Below, in pieces: positions 7,527 through 15,394 of a stretch of 26,364 nucleotides of DNA (positions within the stretch are counted from its first letter, which is position 1; every line of letters begins with the position of its first letter). The notes beneath the pieces were generated by a model. It was not told the DNA's origin and made no database searches. It was given only the letters and a program-made list of their open reading frames with translations. The stretch is taken from NCBI GenBank assembly GCA_018380115.1, contig JAGZUF010000032.1, positions 1,248 to 27,611 of the forward strand. The letters are read 5' to 3'. Source of the DNA: Oscillospiraceae bacterium. Lineage in GTDB: Bacteria > Bacillota > Clostridia > Oscillospirales > Ruminococcaceae. The position numbers and the translations under genes are program-made.

Positions 7527-8852
7527 TCACCCCTCTAAGAAATATTTAAGGTAAGGCATATATTCCGCTGTATAGTCAGCATATCGATATCCGCCCGTAT
7601 ACCGGCCAGGTTCATCTTCATCTACACTCCATCCGGCATTATAAGCACGAAGCACCTGCTTCCAATCGTCTTGTGTAAAATCCTGCATAGTTTCGGCCTC
7701 AGATAATTCGCCGTTATTTCGAGCGCGCTGCGCTTCCATTGCCAATACCGCAGCAATCGTGTCTATGTTAAATTCATCATCATGAGCCAACTGCCTTAAG
7801 AGCTCCGTATTATCTTTCGGAAGCGATTCATCTATCGCTTTATCATAGTTTTCCCATGCATCTCTTGCAGTCTCCGCACGAATGGCGCCCAAACCAGTTG
7901 AACCTGAGTGCTTTTTCCAGTTACTGCGCAAAATTGCCGCCCAATCCGGCAGACTTTGCGTATATTGCTCCTTCAAAATAATAGAAGCAATCACCTCCGG
8001 CGGCATTCCATATTCCATTGCTGTCTGTTTAATAATATCGCTGTTTTTCTGAATCGCATCCAAAGCATGATTCATGCGCATATCCGCCAAGCTTCCGACT
8101 AAAAATGACGGAAATGGTACAGCGGTTTTACTATTTGTTTCAAAGCCATTTGCCGTATTCGGGTATTGTTCATCCAAAATCCGATTAATTTCGTCTCTTA
8201 ATTCTTCCTCTGTATATCCGCCCGAATCACCAGTATGCTGTTGAGCAGCCAAAAGCTGTATTTCACTATTTGTTCCTGTGGGAACCGGCAAAGCCTCCGC
8301 CCTTTGCGCAGGCGGCATGGGCGAGGGCCGCAGCGCAGGGCTTCCGGGCTGCACGGCGGCAAGGCGCCTGCTTATTTCTTCCATCATACCGCCCGGCTCT
8401 GTGCCCGTCAAGTATGGGCCGGGCATGCGCAGCTCCATCGTATGCAGCCCGGGCGCCCTTTCCAATTCGCCCGCATGCGGCGCGCCGCTTTGGGCGCCTG
8501 TGCGCGGGTGCGCGCCGCCCGCAGCTTCGCCCCGGGCGCTTATCTTCGTGCGCGCCGGGCCGCTTTCCCTTTCATCCCATGCGCCCGCCCGTGTGCGCGC
8601 CGGGCCGCTTCGGCCCCAGCCGTCCGTGCGCGCCGCCTGCGCTTTGGCCCCCGGCTGCCGCGCCGGGCCGCCTGCCCGGCCCGCCGCGCGCCCGCGCGCC
8701 GCCCGCCTTCCGGCCTGCTTTTCTTCGTCTGCGCGCACAGCCTGCGCCAGCCTTTGCGCCACCTGCTCGCTTTTTTCTTTTGTGTCGCGCTCTATCTCAC
8801 GCGCAAAGGCCTCCCGCCTGCGCCAAAATTCGCTCTTTCCCCTTTTTTCCAT
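7527..8852 (-). CDS. Phage-borne toxin-like protein with C-terminal lysozyme/SLT-like domain
   Basis: A 441-residue protein; ATG at 8852 with GAGGAAAAGCGCG upstream. Residues 14-40 ('AFAREIERDTKEKSEQVAQR') match the N terminus of the WHH toxin. Residues about 45-200 are Arg/Ala/Gly/Pro-rich and probably disordered. From about residue 205 the DNA becomes clearly AT-richer and the protein folds: 'YGMPPEVIASIILKEQ' with a likely catalytic Glu at 295, 'GSTGLGAIRAETARDAW' (the SLT-type 'S-GL-Q' region), 'NIDTIAAVLAMEAQRA' and 'VLRAYNAGW', the order seen in goose-type/SLT lysozyme folds that cleave peptidoglycan. It follows the capsid gene and precedes membrane-anchored small proteins. Toxin role is inferred; a virion lysozyme used during DNA entry is the main alternative. 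Confidence 0.82.
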   Translation of the reverse strand: MEKRGKSEFWRRREAFAREIERDTKEKSEQVAQRLAQAVRADEEKQAGRRAARGRAAGRAGGPARQPGAKAQAARTDGWGRSGPARTRAGAWDERESGPARTKISARGEAAGGAHPRTGAQSGAPHAGELERAPGLHTMELRMPGPYLTGTEPGGMMEEISRRLAAVQPGSPALRPSPMPPAQRAEALPVPTGTNSEIQLLAAQQHTGDSGGYTEEELRDEINRILDEQYPNTANGFETNSKTAVPFPSFLVGSLADMRMNHALDAIQKNSDIIKQTAMEYGMPPEVIASIILKEQYTQSLPDWAAILRSNWKKHSGSTGLGAIRAETARDAWENYDKAIDESLPKDNTELLRQLAHDDEFNIDTIAAVLAMEAQRARNNGELSEAETMQDFTQDDWKQVLRAYNAGWSVDEDEPGRYTGGYRYADYTAEYMPYLKYFLEG

Positions 8853-8882
8853 CGCGCTTTTCCTCCGCTTCCTTTCGTACGC

Positions 8883-8922
8883 TTTTCTCTGTGCGCGGGC
8901 CGGGGCCCATGCACAGAGAAAA
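8883..8922. repeat. 12-bp inverted repeat in the leader of the lysozyme-like toxin gene
   Basis: Arms TTTTCTCTGTGC (8883-8894) and its exact complement (8911-8922) enclose a GC-rich centre that is itself partly self-complementary. The right arm overlaps the T-run of the capsid-gene terminator, so the two hairpins share bases and could be mutually exclusive RNA structures controlling read-through into the toxin gene. Confidence 0.7.
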
Positions 8923-8951
8923 ACGGCCGCCGGGGTGCGCCCCCGGCGGCC
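8918..8951 (-). terminator. Intrinsic terminator after the major capsid gene
   Basis: Perfect 11-bp GC-only stem (8925-8935 with 8941-8951), loop of five, followed on the minus strand by GTTTTT. It lies 25 bases after the capsid stop codon and would isolate the toxin genes from the head operon. Confidence 0.88.
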
Positions 8952-8975
8952 CTGCCGCGCATGCCGCGCGCTGTG

Positions 8976-10052
8976 TCAGCCCGTGACGGCCTTGGTGGGC
9001 ACAGGCTCGCTTTCGCTGTTCACCACTTTCACGTTGCGGCTCTTCACCGGGGCGGTGATGGCCGTGCCCGTCACGCCCTCGCCGCAGATGGAAATGCAGC
9101 GCCAGTTGTTGAAGCCCGCCATAAAGCGCGCGCGGCCCTTGAACACGTTGGCGTCGGTGTTCGGGTCGATGTCGCTTTTCACCGTCAGGGGCAGGCGGTC
9201 CAGAAACGGCAGGCACATGTAGTCGTCCTTGAACTTCGAATCCATCATGATGAAATAGGGCTTGCCGCCGATGGTCTTGGGCAGGTAGTTCCACACCAGC
9301 ACGTTCCACAGCCCGGCCTGAAAGTTGATGGCGTTGTTGCTGGTTTCAGGGTCCAGCTCGCTGCCCACGGCCGCCAGCACGGCGCGCTTCAGCTCGCCCA
9401 CGTTGGGGATGAGGATGGTGTCCGGCGTCACGTTCAGCAGATGGCCGTCGTCGTCTGTAAAGCCCTGCATGCAGTCCTGCACCTTATCCAGCGCATAGGT
9501 GGAAAAAGCCGCCTTGAAGGCGTTGCACTGGACGCCCGTGCCGCCCGTGATGGACGGGTGCGAAGCGGAAAACAGCGCCGCGCCGTCCGCCGAGGCGGTG
9601 GAATATTCGCGCCCGCCGATGACGGTTTTTTCGCCTGTGCCGCCCGCCAGCAGCCCGGCGGCGAACTCTTCGCGCGTGCGGTTGAAGCTGGTGGCAAAAA
9701 TGTTGGCGCGGCTTTTTATTTTGCCGTATTTCGCATCCTCCACCATCTCCTGCGTCACTTCGAACGAGCTTTTCCATGTGGTGGGCTCCACCACCTTGGC
9801 GTAGCCCTCCTGCATGCTTGTTTTGGGGTAGGCGCCGTTCTCGCCCACGTCCTCAAAGTTGCCAAGGCTCGTCTCCTGCGTATATTTTTCGGCATAGTTT
9901 CGGGTGCTGTCCATGAAGAACACGTTTTTGATCTGGCTCTGCTGCTCGAAGGCCTCCACGTTTTTCTCAATGACAGCGCGGATGGGCTCCTGGCTTTTGC
10001 CGTAGATGCTGTCGTTCAGGCCGGAGCCTTTTGAAAAGATGATGCCTGCCAT
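8976..10052 (-). CDS. Major capsid protein
   Basis: A 358-residue protein starting MAGIIFSKGSGLNDSIYG, ATG at 10052 with GAGAGGAGAG upstream. It is the right size for an HK97-fold coat protein and shows the typical layout: an N-terminal helix-rich arm ('IRAVIEKNVEAFEQQSQIKN'), an extended segment ('TRNYAEKYTQETSLGNFEDV'), a P-domain spine helix ('FNRTREEFAAGLLAGGTGEK'), the short motif 'ALFSASHP' found in Mu gpT-like major head subunits, and strand-rich C-terminal part. It follows scaffold and decoration genes and precedes a terminator. It would form the icosahedral shell. Its family placement near Mu gpT-like proteins is from pattern recognition only; its role as coat protein is well supported by order and size. 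Confidence 0.88.
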   Translation of the reverse strand: MAGIIFSKGSGLNDSIYGKSQEPIRAVIEKNVEAFEQQSQIKNVFFMDSTRNYAEKYTQETSLGNFEDVGENGAYPKTSMQEGYAKVVEPTTWKSSFEVTQEMVEDAKYGKIKSRANIFATSFNRTREEFAAGLLAGGTGEKTVIGGREYSTASADGAALFSASHPSITGGTGVQCNAFKAAFSTYALDKVQDCMQGFTDDDGHLLNVTPDTILIPNVGELKRAVLAAVGSELDPETSNNAINFQAGLWNVLVWNYLPKTIGGKPYFIMMDSKFKDDYMCLPFLDRLPLTVKSDIDPNTDANVFKGRARFMAGFNNWRCISICGEGVTGTAITAPVKSRNVKVVNSESEPVPTKAVTG

Positions 10053-10074
10053 GTTATCTCTCCTCTCTTTCTTC

Positions 10075-10455
10075 TCATTCGAAATGGCCGCGCACGCGGC
10101 CGCCCGCCCCGGCGCCGTCCGTCCAGTCCACGGTGAACACGCCGCCCTCGGTGGTGGCGGTGACGCTTGCGGCGTCCTCGCCCAGCGTCACCTTGCTGCC
10201 CACCAGCGTGTTTGCCACTGCGGCGCTGCTGTGCGTTTCAAACACCGTGGTGGGCAGCACGCGCATGGCCGGGTACAGCCCGGCCGCCGTCTTTTCGCCC
10301 ATCACCATGTGCGTGGGGGCCGCGGTGGCCGCCGTTTTCGCTAGCTTGCCGCCGCTGCCAAGGGTAGCCGCGCTGCCCACCGTCAGCTGTGCGTCGCTGG
10401 GCAGGTATTCAAAGGGCTCCACTGCGCCCAAAGCGCGCTTTGCAATTTTGAACAT
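10075..10455 (-). CDS. Head decoration / capsid-stabilising protein
   Basis: A 126-residue protein starting MFKIAKRALGAVEPFEYLPS at the ATG at 10455, with GAGAGGAG ahead. Small, beta-rich and acidic towards the C terminus, with Ala/Thr/Gly-rich loops ('LTVGSAATLGSGGKLAKTA'). It lies 22 bases upstream of the capsid gene and directly after scaffold, the place of lambda gpD or SPP1 gp12 type decoration proteins, which bind expanded capsids and stabilise them. Assignment is by size, composition and order, not by a diagnostic motif. Confidence 0.72.
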   Translation of the reverse strand: MFKIAKRALGAVEPFEYLPSDAQLTVGSAATLGSGGKLAKTAATAAPTHMVMGEKTAAGLYPAMRVLPTTVFETHSSAAVANTLVGSKVTLGEDAASVTATTEGGVFTVDWTDGAGAGGRVRGHFE

Positions 10456-10523
10456 TGTGTTTTTCTCCTCTCTCTTCTTTTGTATTCTGCCGCGCGGCGG
10501 CATGCGCCGCGCGGGGCGGCCCC

Positions 10524-11522
10524 TCACCGCCTGTACTTTTTCGCATACTGCTCGGCCTCTTTGCGCGAAATGCCGAAGTTCGCCCACTCGGCGTATTCCT
10601 CTTCGGTAAGGCCGCCGGGCGCGGGGCCCGCGCCGCCCGCCGGGGCAAGGTGCCCCTTGCCCCGCGCCGCGTTGATGGCCGCCTGCCTTGCAGCCGCAGC
10701 CTTGCCGCGGGCCAGGCGCTCAAAATTCACGGCCTTGTAGGCCACGTCCAGCGGCACGCCGCTGCGCACCAGCGCGTCGAACTGGGGGAAGGTGTCCATT
10801 CCCGCAATGTCGGCCAGCGTTTTTACCGCCGGGTCCAGCTCGCTGATGCGGCGTATCTGGCTGTTCAGCACACGCTCGCCCTCGCTGCGCTGGGCCTGCT
10901 GCACAAGCTGCATAGCCCTTTGCACCACCGGCGCCTGTTCCGCTGCCTGCGCGCCCGGCACGGCCATTGCGCCGGGCGTGCCGGCTGCAGGGGCGGGCGC
11001 AGGCGCGCCCATGGCCTCCGGCGCGGACATGCCCGCCCCTGCGGCGCGCGCCGCGGCCTCCTGCCGGTGTGCGGCCGCCTGCGCGTCCAGCGCGGCAAAC
11101 AGGTCTTTCACGCTGCGCACCGGCTGGCCGTCCGGCATGCGCAGGCCGCCCGAATGGGCGGCTGCCTCGGCGTCCTGCTGTGCGGCAAGGCGGCCATAGC
11201 GCGCGGCGGCCTCGCGCTCGGCGCGCAGGCGCGCCGTTTTCCACACCTCGTTCGGCACGGGCGGCTTGCCTCCCGGTATTCCTTCGCCCTGTGCCCCATG
11301 TGCGGGTGTATCTGCGCCGCCGTGCGGGCGGCCGTCCTGCGCGCGGTTCGCGGCCTCGGTTATCTGCTTCAGCTCCCCGCCGCCCAGGGGCGGCGTATCC
11401 TCCCATGCAGGGGCGGCTGCCCCCTGCGCGCCCTGTGCAGCGCCCGCTTCGCACGCAGCCCCCTGCGTGCTTTCCTGTGCGGGCTGCCCTGCGGGCATTG
11501 CGCCGTTTTCCATTTCTTCCAT
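10524..11522 (-). CDS. Capsid scaffolding protein
   Basis: A 332-residue protein starting MEEMENGAMPAGQPAQESTQ at the ATG at 11522 (AAAGGAAACACA upstream). The first 90 residues are acidic and low-complexity; residues about 95-150 contain a charged helical stretch ('VWKTARLRAEREAAARYGRL'); then an Ala/Pro-rich linker; the C-terminal third is helical ('MQLVQQAQRSEGERVLNSQI', 'ELDPAVKTLADIAGMDTFPQ') and ends very basic ('RKEAEQYAKKYRR'). An acidic disordered start, helices and a basic coat-binding C terminus are the standard form of tailed-phage scaffolds, which assemble the procapsid and then leave. The gene sits between portal and coat genes as expected. Confidence 0.82.
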   Translation of the reverse strand: MEEMENGAMPAGQPAQESTQGAACEAGAAQGAQGAAAPAWEDTPPLGGGELKQITEAANRAQDGRPHGGADTPAHGAQGEGIPGGKPPVPNEVWKTARLRAEREAAARYGRLAAQQDAEAAAHSGGLRMPDGQPVRSVKDLFAALDAQAAAHRQEAAARAAGAGMSAPEAMGAPAPAPAAGTPGAMAVPGAQAAEQAPVVQRAMQLVQQAQRSEGERVLNSQIRRISELDPAVKTLADIAGMDTFPQFDALVRSGVPLDVAYKAVNFERLARGKAAAARQAAINAARGKGHLAPAGGAGPAPGGLTEEEYAEWANFGISRKEAEQYAKKYRR

Positions 11523-11642
11523 TGTGTTTCCTTTCCGCCCCTTCGGGCTGTGTGCCGGTTTTCGCCCCGGCGGGCTTCGGCCCGGGCCATGCGCCCGCGG
11601 CCGCGGGCATTTTGCCCGTGTGGTATATCCGCCTGCCGCGGG

Positions 11643-11873
11643 CAGGCATTGCCCCGGCATTTTCCCTGCAGGCCAGCGTCTGCCGCTCCCGGGCAGGCCC
11701 TATGCCGCTTTGCCGCCTCACCAAAGGCGGCCCGCCTGTGCGGGGCCCGCGCGGCCTCTGCTTGCGCCGCCACGGCCTGCGGCCCTTCCGGCCCTGCGCG
11801 GCTTTACCCCCGCCCGCTGAAACAGGCGAGGGCTTCACGCCTTGCAGGCCCGCGCATCCTGCCCCGCGCCCGG
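11643..11873. repeat. Direct duplication, copy 1
   Basis: About 230 bp that recur at 11917-12146, offset 274 then 273 bases, with roughly a dozen differences by eye and one single-base deletion. It contains short inverted repeats (GCCGCC...GGCGGC near 11714-11733). Frames through it are low-complexity and lack ribosome sites, so I regard it as non-coding or decayed. Confidence 0.8.
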
Positions 11874-11916
11874 CGGCTGCCCCAGCGCCCTGTGCCGGTG
11901 CACTCAGCCCTGGGGG

Positions 11917-12146
11917 CTGGCATTGCCCCGGCATTTTCCCTGCAGGCCAGCGCCTGCCGCACCCGGGCAGGCCCTATGCCGCTTTGCCGCCTCACCAAAG
12001 GCGGCCTGCCTGTGCGGGGCCCGCGCGGCCTCTGCTGCGCCGCCACGGCCTGCGGCCCTTCCGGCCCCGCGCGGCTTTACCCCCGCCCGCTGAAACAGGC
12101 GGGGGCTTCACGCCTTGCAGGCCCGCGCATCCTGCCCCGCGCCCGG
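11917..12146. repeat. Direct duplication, copy 2
   Basis: Second copy of the 11643-11873 segment. On the minus strand it includes CCCCCGCC-TGTTTCAGC-GGCGGGGG-type pairing near 12080-12106, which is better matched than in copy 1. The duplicated block fills the 650-bp gap between the scaffold start and the 32-residue gene; I see no gene in that gap. Confidence 0.8.
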
Positions 12147-12173
12147 CCCATGCCCGGCGCGGGGCCTGCCGCG

Positions 12174-12272
12174 TCACTTGCCGGTTTTCACCACCGGCTT
12201 TTTGGTGCTGGCGGTGGGCTTCGGGGCCTTCACCGTCATGCTTCCCGTATTGGGGATATCCAGCTTTGCCAT
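12174..12272 (-). CDS. 32-residue microprotein between portal and scaffold genes
   Basis: A short gene beginning MAKLDIPNTGSMTVKAPKPT and ending in a Lys-rich tail (KKPVVKTGK). An ideal ribosome site, AAAGGAGG, lies eight bases before the ATG at 12272, stronger than those of many larger neighbours, and the stop is followed by the scaffold-side repeats. No membrane segment or motif is present. Its position inside the head operon suggests a small virion or assembly component, possibly DNA- or scaffold-binding given its basic charge. Function unknown; the ribosome site is the main evidence that it is real. Confidence 0.6.
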   Translation of the reverse strand: MAKLDIPNTGSMTVKAPKPTASTKKPVVKTGK

Positions 12273-12510
12273 TCTGTCTCCTCCTTTCCTCTGTTTCGGG
12301 CAGGGGCGCACAGGCGTGCCGCGCGCGCTGTTTTCCGGCGCGGCGCCTTTCCGCCGCCCCCGCCCCGGCTTTCTTCAGGCAGGGCGCGCCTTTTGCGGAA
12401 ACGCGTCGTCTTTCCCGCATACAGCGTGCCCCGCCGGGGCCATGCGCTTTTACCGGGCCGCCGGGCCGCGCCCCCATACTTCGCGCCAGCGTCAGGGGAC
12501 GCGGCCCGGC

Positions 12511-12720
12511 TCAGCCCCCGCCCGCGGCGCCTGCCGGGACCTCCAGCGGCACCTCGTGCTCTTTTTCGCACACCTGCCTGCCGAAGTTTTCGCACGCGCG
12601 GCTGCGGCAGAAAAACGCCTGTGCCAGCACAAGCCTTGTAGGCGTGGCGGGGCTTGTGTCCCCGCGCACGCGGTACGCCGCCTTCACGCGCATCTCCACC
12701 CCGCATTTCGGGCATTTCAT
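12511..12720 (-). CDS. Small zinc-ribbon protein
   Basis: A 69-residue protein starting MKCPKCGVEMRVKAAYRV. The ATG at 12720 is seven bases after AGGAGG; an ATG two codons earlier is too close to that site. Cysteine pairs at residues 3/6 (CPKC) and about 40/45 (CRSRAC) form a probable treble-clef or rubredoxin-like zinc knuckle, similar in shape to Com/Ogr-like small phage zinc proteins. The tail is Gly/Ala-rich. It lies among head genes; a regulatory or structural role is possible and the sequence alone does not decide. The 238 bp to the next gene hold nothing I recognise. Confidence 0.75.
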   Translation of the reverse strand: MKCPKCGVEMRVKAAYRVRGDTSPATPTRLVLAQAFFCRSRACENFGRQVCEKEHEVPLEVPAGAAGGG

Positions 12721-12873
12721 GGGCATCCCTCCTGTTCAGTAAATTTACGGCATAAGGCGCGGCGGCAGGCCGCGCGCCTTTTCCCGCATTGCGGCCAGGG
12801 CTGCCGGAATAAAAGCGCCCTGGCCCGGTGTATCGCGCCGCCTCAGGGGCCGGTGCCCCCGTGCGAAAGCCCG

Positions 12874-13122
12874 TCATCCGACCTTTTCTCCGCGGCGCCG
12901 GGTTTCCTCCACGGCTCCTGCATGGAAGGCAAATCCAGCATCGGCTTTCACTGACAACGCTCCCGCATGGAAGGCGTCTCCGGCGGCCGCTGCCGCACGC
13001 CCCTCACCATGAATATCCACCACGCCGTTGCCGGCGGCTTTCACCTGTGCCGCTTTTTTACAGATGTGCAGGCTTTGATTACTTCCGCCTTCGGCGCATA
13101 ACCCCGCTTTGGCAGGGCGCAT
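12874..13122 (-). CDS. Possible small protein after portal
   Basis: An 82-codon frame from an ATG at 13122 with a coding-like middle: 'SLHICKKAAQVKAAGNGVVD', then two related blocks, 'AGDAFHAGAL' and 'AGFAFHAGAV', and a charged end. The start directly follows a hairpin and has no ribosome site, so the true start may differ or the gene may be decaying. No family recognised. It would be the gene between portal and the zinc-ribbon protein. Alternative: a relic of a larger gene. Confidence 0.4.
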   Translation of the reverse strand: MRPAKAGLCAEGGSNQSLHICKKAAQVKAAGNGVVDIHGEGRAAAAAGDAFHAGALSVKADAGFAFHAGAVEETRRRGEKVG

Positions 13123-13147
13123 GGCCGGGCCGTTTTTCGGCCCGGCC
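13123..13147. other. Perfect hairpin directly after the portal gene
   Basis: Ten-base-pair GC-only arms (13123-13132 and 13138-13147) around five identical loop bases, 13 bases beyond the portal stop codon. No T-run follows on the minus strand, so RNA stabilisation or partial attenuation is more likely than full termination. Confidence 0.65.
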
Positions 13148-13160
13148 CTTCTGCACCCCG

Positions 13161-15251
13161 TCAGCCCTTGGGCGCGGCGCCCATGGCCGCCAGGGCCTGC
13201 GCCAGCCGCGCGGCGTCCTGCCCGGCGCCGGGCGCGCCCTCCGGCGCCTGTGCCGCCATACCGCCCGGCGCCTGTGCCGCTGCCTGCACCGCACCGGCGG
13301 CCCCCACGGTGCCCATATCCGGCAGGCCCAGCGCCGCGCCTGCCATTCCCGGCATACCCGGCATGCCGCCTGTACCCATGCCCGGCATGCCGCCCGCGCC
13401 CATACCCGGCGCGCCACCCGCCATTCCGGCGGCCTGCGCCTGCTCGGCCTGCGCGCGCTGGCGCAAAAGCTCGCTCACCTCGCCCGCGTGGGGGTAATCC
13501 AGCTTTGCCATCAGCGTCCAGTACAGCAGCATGGTCTGCGTCTGGCCAACAGGGCCGAAGGCCCCGCTTTGCAGCTTCATGTCCATCTGCTCCCACAGCA
13601 CGCTGCGGTTGGAAGAAAGCGTGGCGCTGGGGTCTACGCTGAAAATAAACTCGTCGTTCCAGTAAAACTGCCCCGCCGCGTCGCGTCGCAGAAAATCCCA
13701 CCGGTCGAAATGGGCGAAGGCCTCGCTGCCGTCCTGCGTTTTCACCGAATAGGGGATGGGCTCGTCCGCATACGCCAGAAGGAAGCGGAACATCAGCTCA
13801 TACAGGCGCGCAAAGGCGCTGTTTTTCTGCTCGCGCTTTGAAAAAAGGCGCCCCGCGCTTTGGTTTGCCGAAAACTGCTTGGCGCTGCCGGACGTGGCCG
13901 ACGAATCGTACTTGCCCTGAAACGCATCCGTGATGCCCAGCGTGCTTTTGGCATAGTCGTAGCTGTCCACCAGCACCACGCGGTCCTTGGTAATGTCCGG
14001 CTGCACGTTCAAAACGCTCACCAGCTCGCGCTGGGCGGGGTTTTTGATGCGCAGTATTTTGAACTCCTTGTCCGTGGTCTCAATGTCCAGCCCTTCGGGC
14101 AGCGTCACAAAGCTGCCGCCCTTCAGCACCTTTTCTTCTATTTTCGAGCCGCATTTCTTAATAACCTCCTGCTGGTCGCGTATCACATCCACGTCGCTGC
14201 CGCCCAGAAACGAGGCGTATTTGCTCACGTTGCGCCGCAGCACCAGCGGGTAGCGGCCCGGCTTGTAGCGCGGCACCTTCACCGGCGCAGCCACGCTTTG
14301 CACAAGGGGGCTGCCTGTGGCCTCGTCCAGCATGGGCAGGCCGTCCGGCCCCAGCACGGCGCGCTGCTCCTCGCGGGCAAACGGCGCCACCTGCGCACCG
14401 TCCGGCAGCGTCAGGGCGCGCGGCACCTCCAGCTCGTCCTGCGCCTCGTCGCGCCATTTCCTCGCGCCGCACTGCCCGCACACCTCGCCCGTTTTGGGCG
14501 CGCCGCACACGGCGCACACCTTCAGGTGCAGGGCCTGGTAATCGTCATAGTCGGCCAGCACCTTGTCCTCCACCCAGCTGAACAGGCCTATGCCGCCCGC
14601 CTCGTTGCGGAAATAGGCGATGTTCTGCGTCACAAGCTCCTCCTGCGGGGCGGCGCCCTCGCCGCGTATCTCCGGCTGGGCCTCGCCGCCGTCCGCCACG
14701 TCCACGCCGTATTTGCGGCGGATGGCTTGCTTTGTCTGGCACGTCTGCACAAAGATATAGTCCATCTGCTCTATCTCATACACCCCCGGCTGCGGTATCA
14801 CCTGCCTGGGGTGCCGGTCTGTCACGGCCACGTCGCCCAGCGCGCAGTGGCAGCCCGCCTCGTTGTCCCAGTCCACCTGCCACAGCGCGCCGCCCTGGGT
14901 GGGGGCCGTGCGCTCCTGAATGTCGTTTTTCTCCGTCAGGTGCAGCCGCTGCACCTCGTGGCGCAAAAGCGCCTCCACGCCGCGCGCCAGCGCCTCATCC
15001 TCGGGGTGGATGGCCTCCACCCTCGGCATAGGGATGGTGGGGTCCACCTGGCTTTCCAGCAGCTCATACACAATGTTGCGCACGTTCGTGGCCCTGCGCG
15101 GCGCCAGCGCGCCGCTGTGCGCGTGCACGTCCGCCGTGCCCTCATAGTAGGCCGTGCGCATGTCCATCCTTTTCAGCTCGTCCGCATAGGCGGCGCGCGC
15201 CTTGTGCAGCTTGTCCTGCCAAAAGGCCAGTTTTTTGTTCTTCTTGAACAC
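13161..15251 (-). CDS. Portal protein
   Basis: A 696-residue protein. GTG at 15251 is chosen because AAAGGAG lies seven bases upstream and the product then begins VFKKNKKLAFWQDKLHKARA. Length and layout fit the large P22-type portals rather than the 400-500-residue siphophage type. Visible features: 'YYEGTADVHAHSGA' (N-terminal wing), 'IRDQQEVIKKCGSKIEEKVL' (stem helix region), 'GKYDSSATSGSAKQFSANQS' (typical portal loop), and a long C-terminal Gly/Met-rich tail with repeated GMP units (about residues 607-647) followed by a helical end. A four-cysteine zinc-ribbon insertion ('CAVCGAPKTGEVCGQCG') sits near residue 245-262, unusual for a portal. It forms the dodecameric DNA gate in the head. 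Confidence 0.9.
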   Translation of the reverse strand: MFKKNKKLAFWQDKLHKARAAYADELKRMDMRTAYYEGTADVHAHSGALAPRRATNVRNIVYELLESQVDPTIPMPRVEAIHPEDEALARGVEALLRHEVQRLHLTEKNDIQERTAPTQGGALWQVDWDNEAGCHCALGDVAVTDRHPRQVIPQPGVYEIEQMDYIFVQTCQTKQAIRRKYGVDVADGGEAQPEIRGEGAAPQEELVTQNIAYFRNEAGGIGLFSWVEDKVLADYDDYQALHLKVCAVCGAPKTGEVCGQCGARKWRDEAQDELEVPRALTLPDGAQVAPFAREEQRAVLGPDGLPMLDEATGSPLVQSVAAPVKVPRYKPGRYPLVLRRNVSKYASFLGGSDVDVIRDQQEVIKKCGSKIEEKVLKGGSFVTLPEGLDIETTDKEFKILRIKNPAQRELVSVLNVQPDITKDRVVLVDSYDYAKSTLGITDAFQGKYDSSATSGSAKQFSANQSAGRLFSKREQKNSAFARLYELMFRFLLAYADEPIPYSVKTQDGSEAFAHFDRWDFLRRDAAGQFYWNDEFIFSVDPSATLSSNRSVLWEQMDMKLQSGAFGPVGQTQTMLLYWTLMAKLDYPHAGEVSELLRQRAQAEQAQAAGMAGGAPGMGAGGMPGMGTGGMPGMPGMAGAALGLPDMGTVGAAGAVQAAAQAPGGMAAQAPEGAPGAGQDAARLAQALAAMGAAPKG

Positions 15252-15298
15252 TGTTTTCTCCTTTCTGCGGCGCGCCGCGCCGCGCGGGTGTTTTGCAG

Positions 15299-15330
15299 GG
15301 CCCGGCATATCCGGGCCTGTTTTTGCGGGG
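15299..15330 (+). terminator. Hairpin with T-run, plus-strand orientation
   Basis: GCCCGG-CATAT-CCGGGC stem followed by CTGTTTTTG on the plus strand. No plus-strand gene is known upstream, so it may stop antisense transcription before it enters the terminase region, or be only a structured portal leader. Confidence 0.4.
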
Positions 15331-15394
15331 ATGCCGGGGATCCTGAGCCGCAGGCTGGGGCCTGGGGGAAATCAGAACAAGCCGTATAAAAAAT

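Noticed and set aside
2544..8852. Interpretation as MuF-type toxins
   Set aside because: Neither protein shows a MuF domain, and they follow the capsid rather than the portal gene.
7527..8852. Ordinary endolysin for host lysis
   Set aside because: No holin or amidase context is present, the position is inside the head operon, and the N terminus matches the nuclease protein. A virion-associated lysozyme remains possible.
10720..11934. 400-codon minus-strand frame over the scaffold region
   Set aside because: It overlaps the scaffold gene in another frame and is Arg/Gly-rich shadow sequence.
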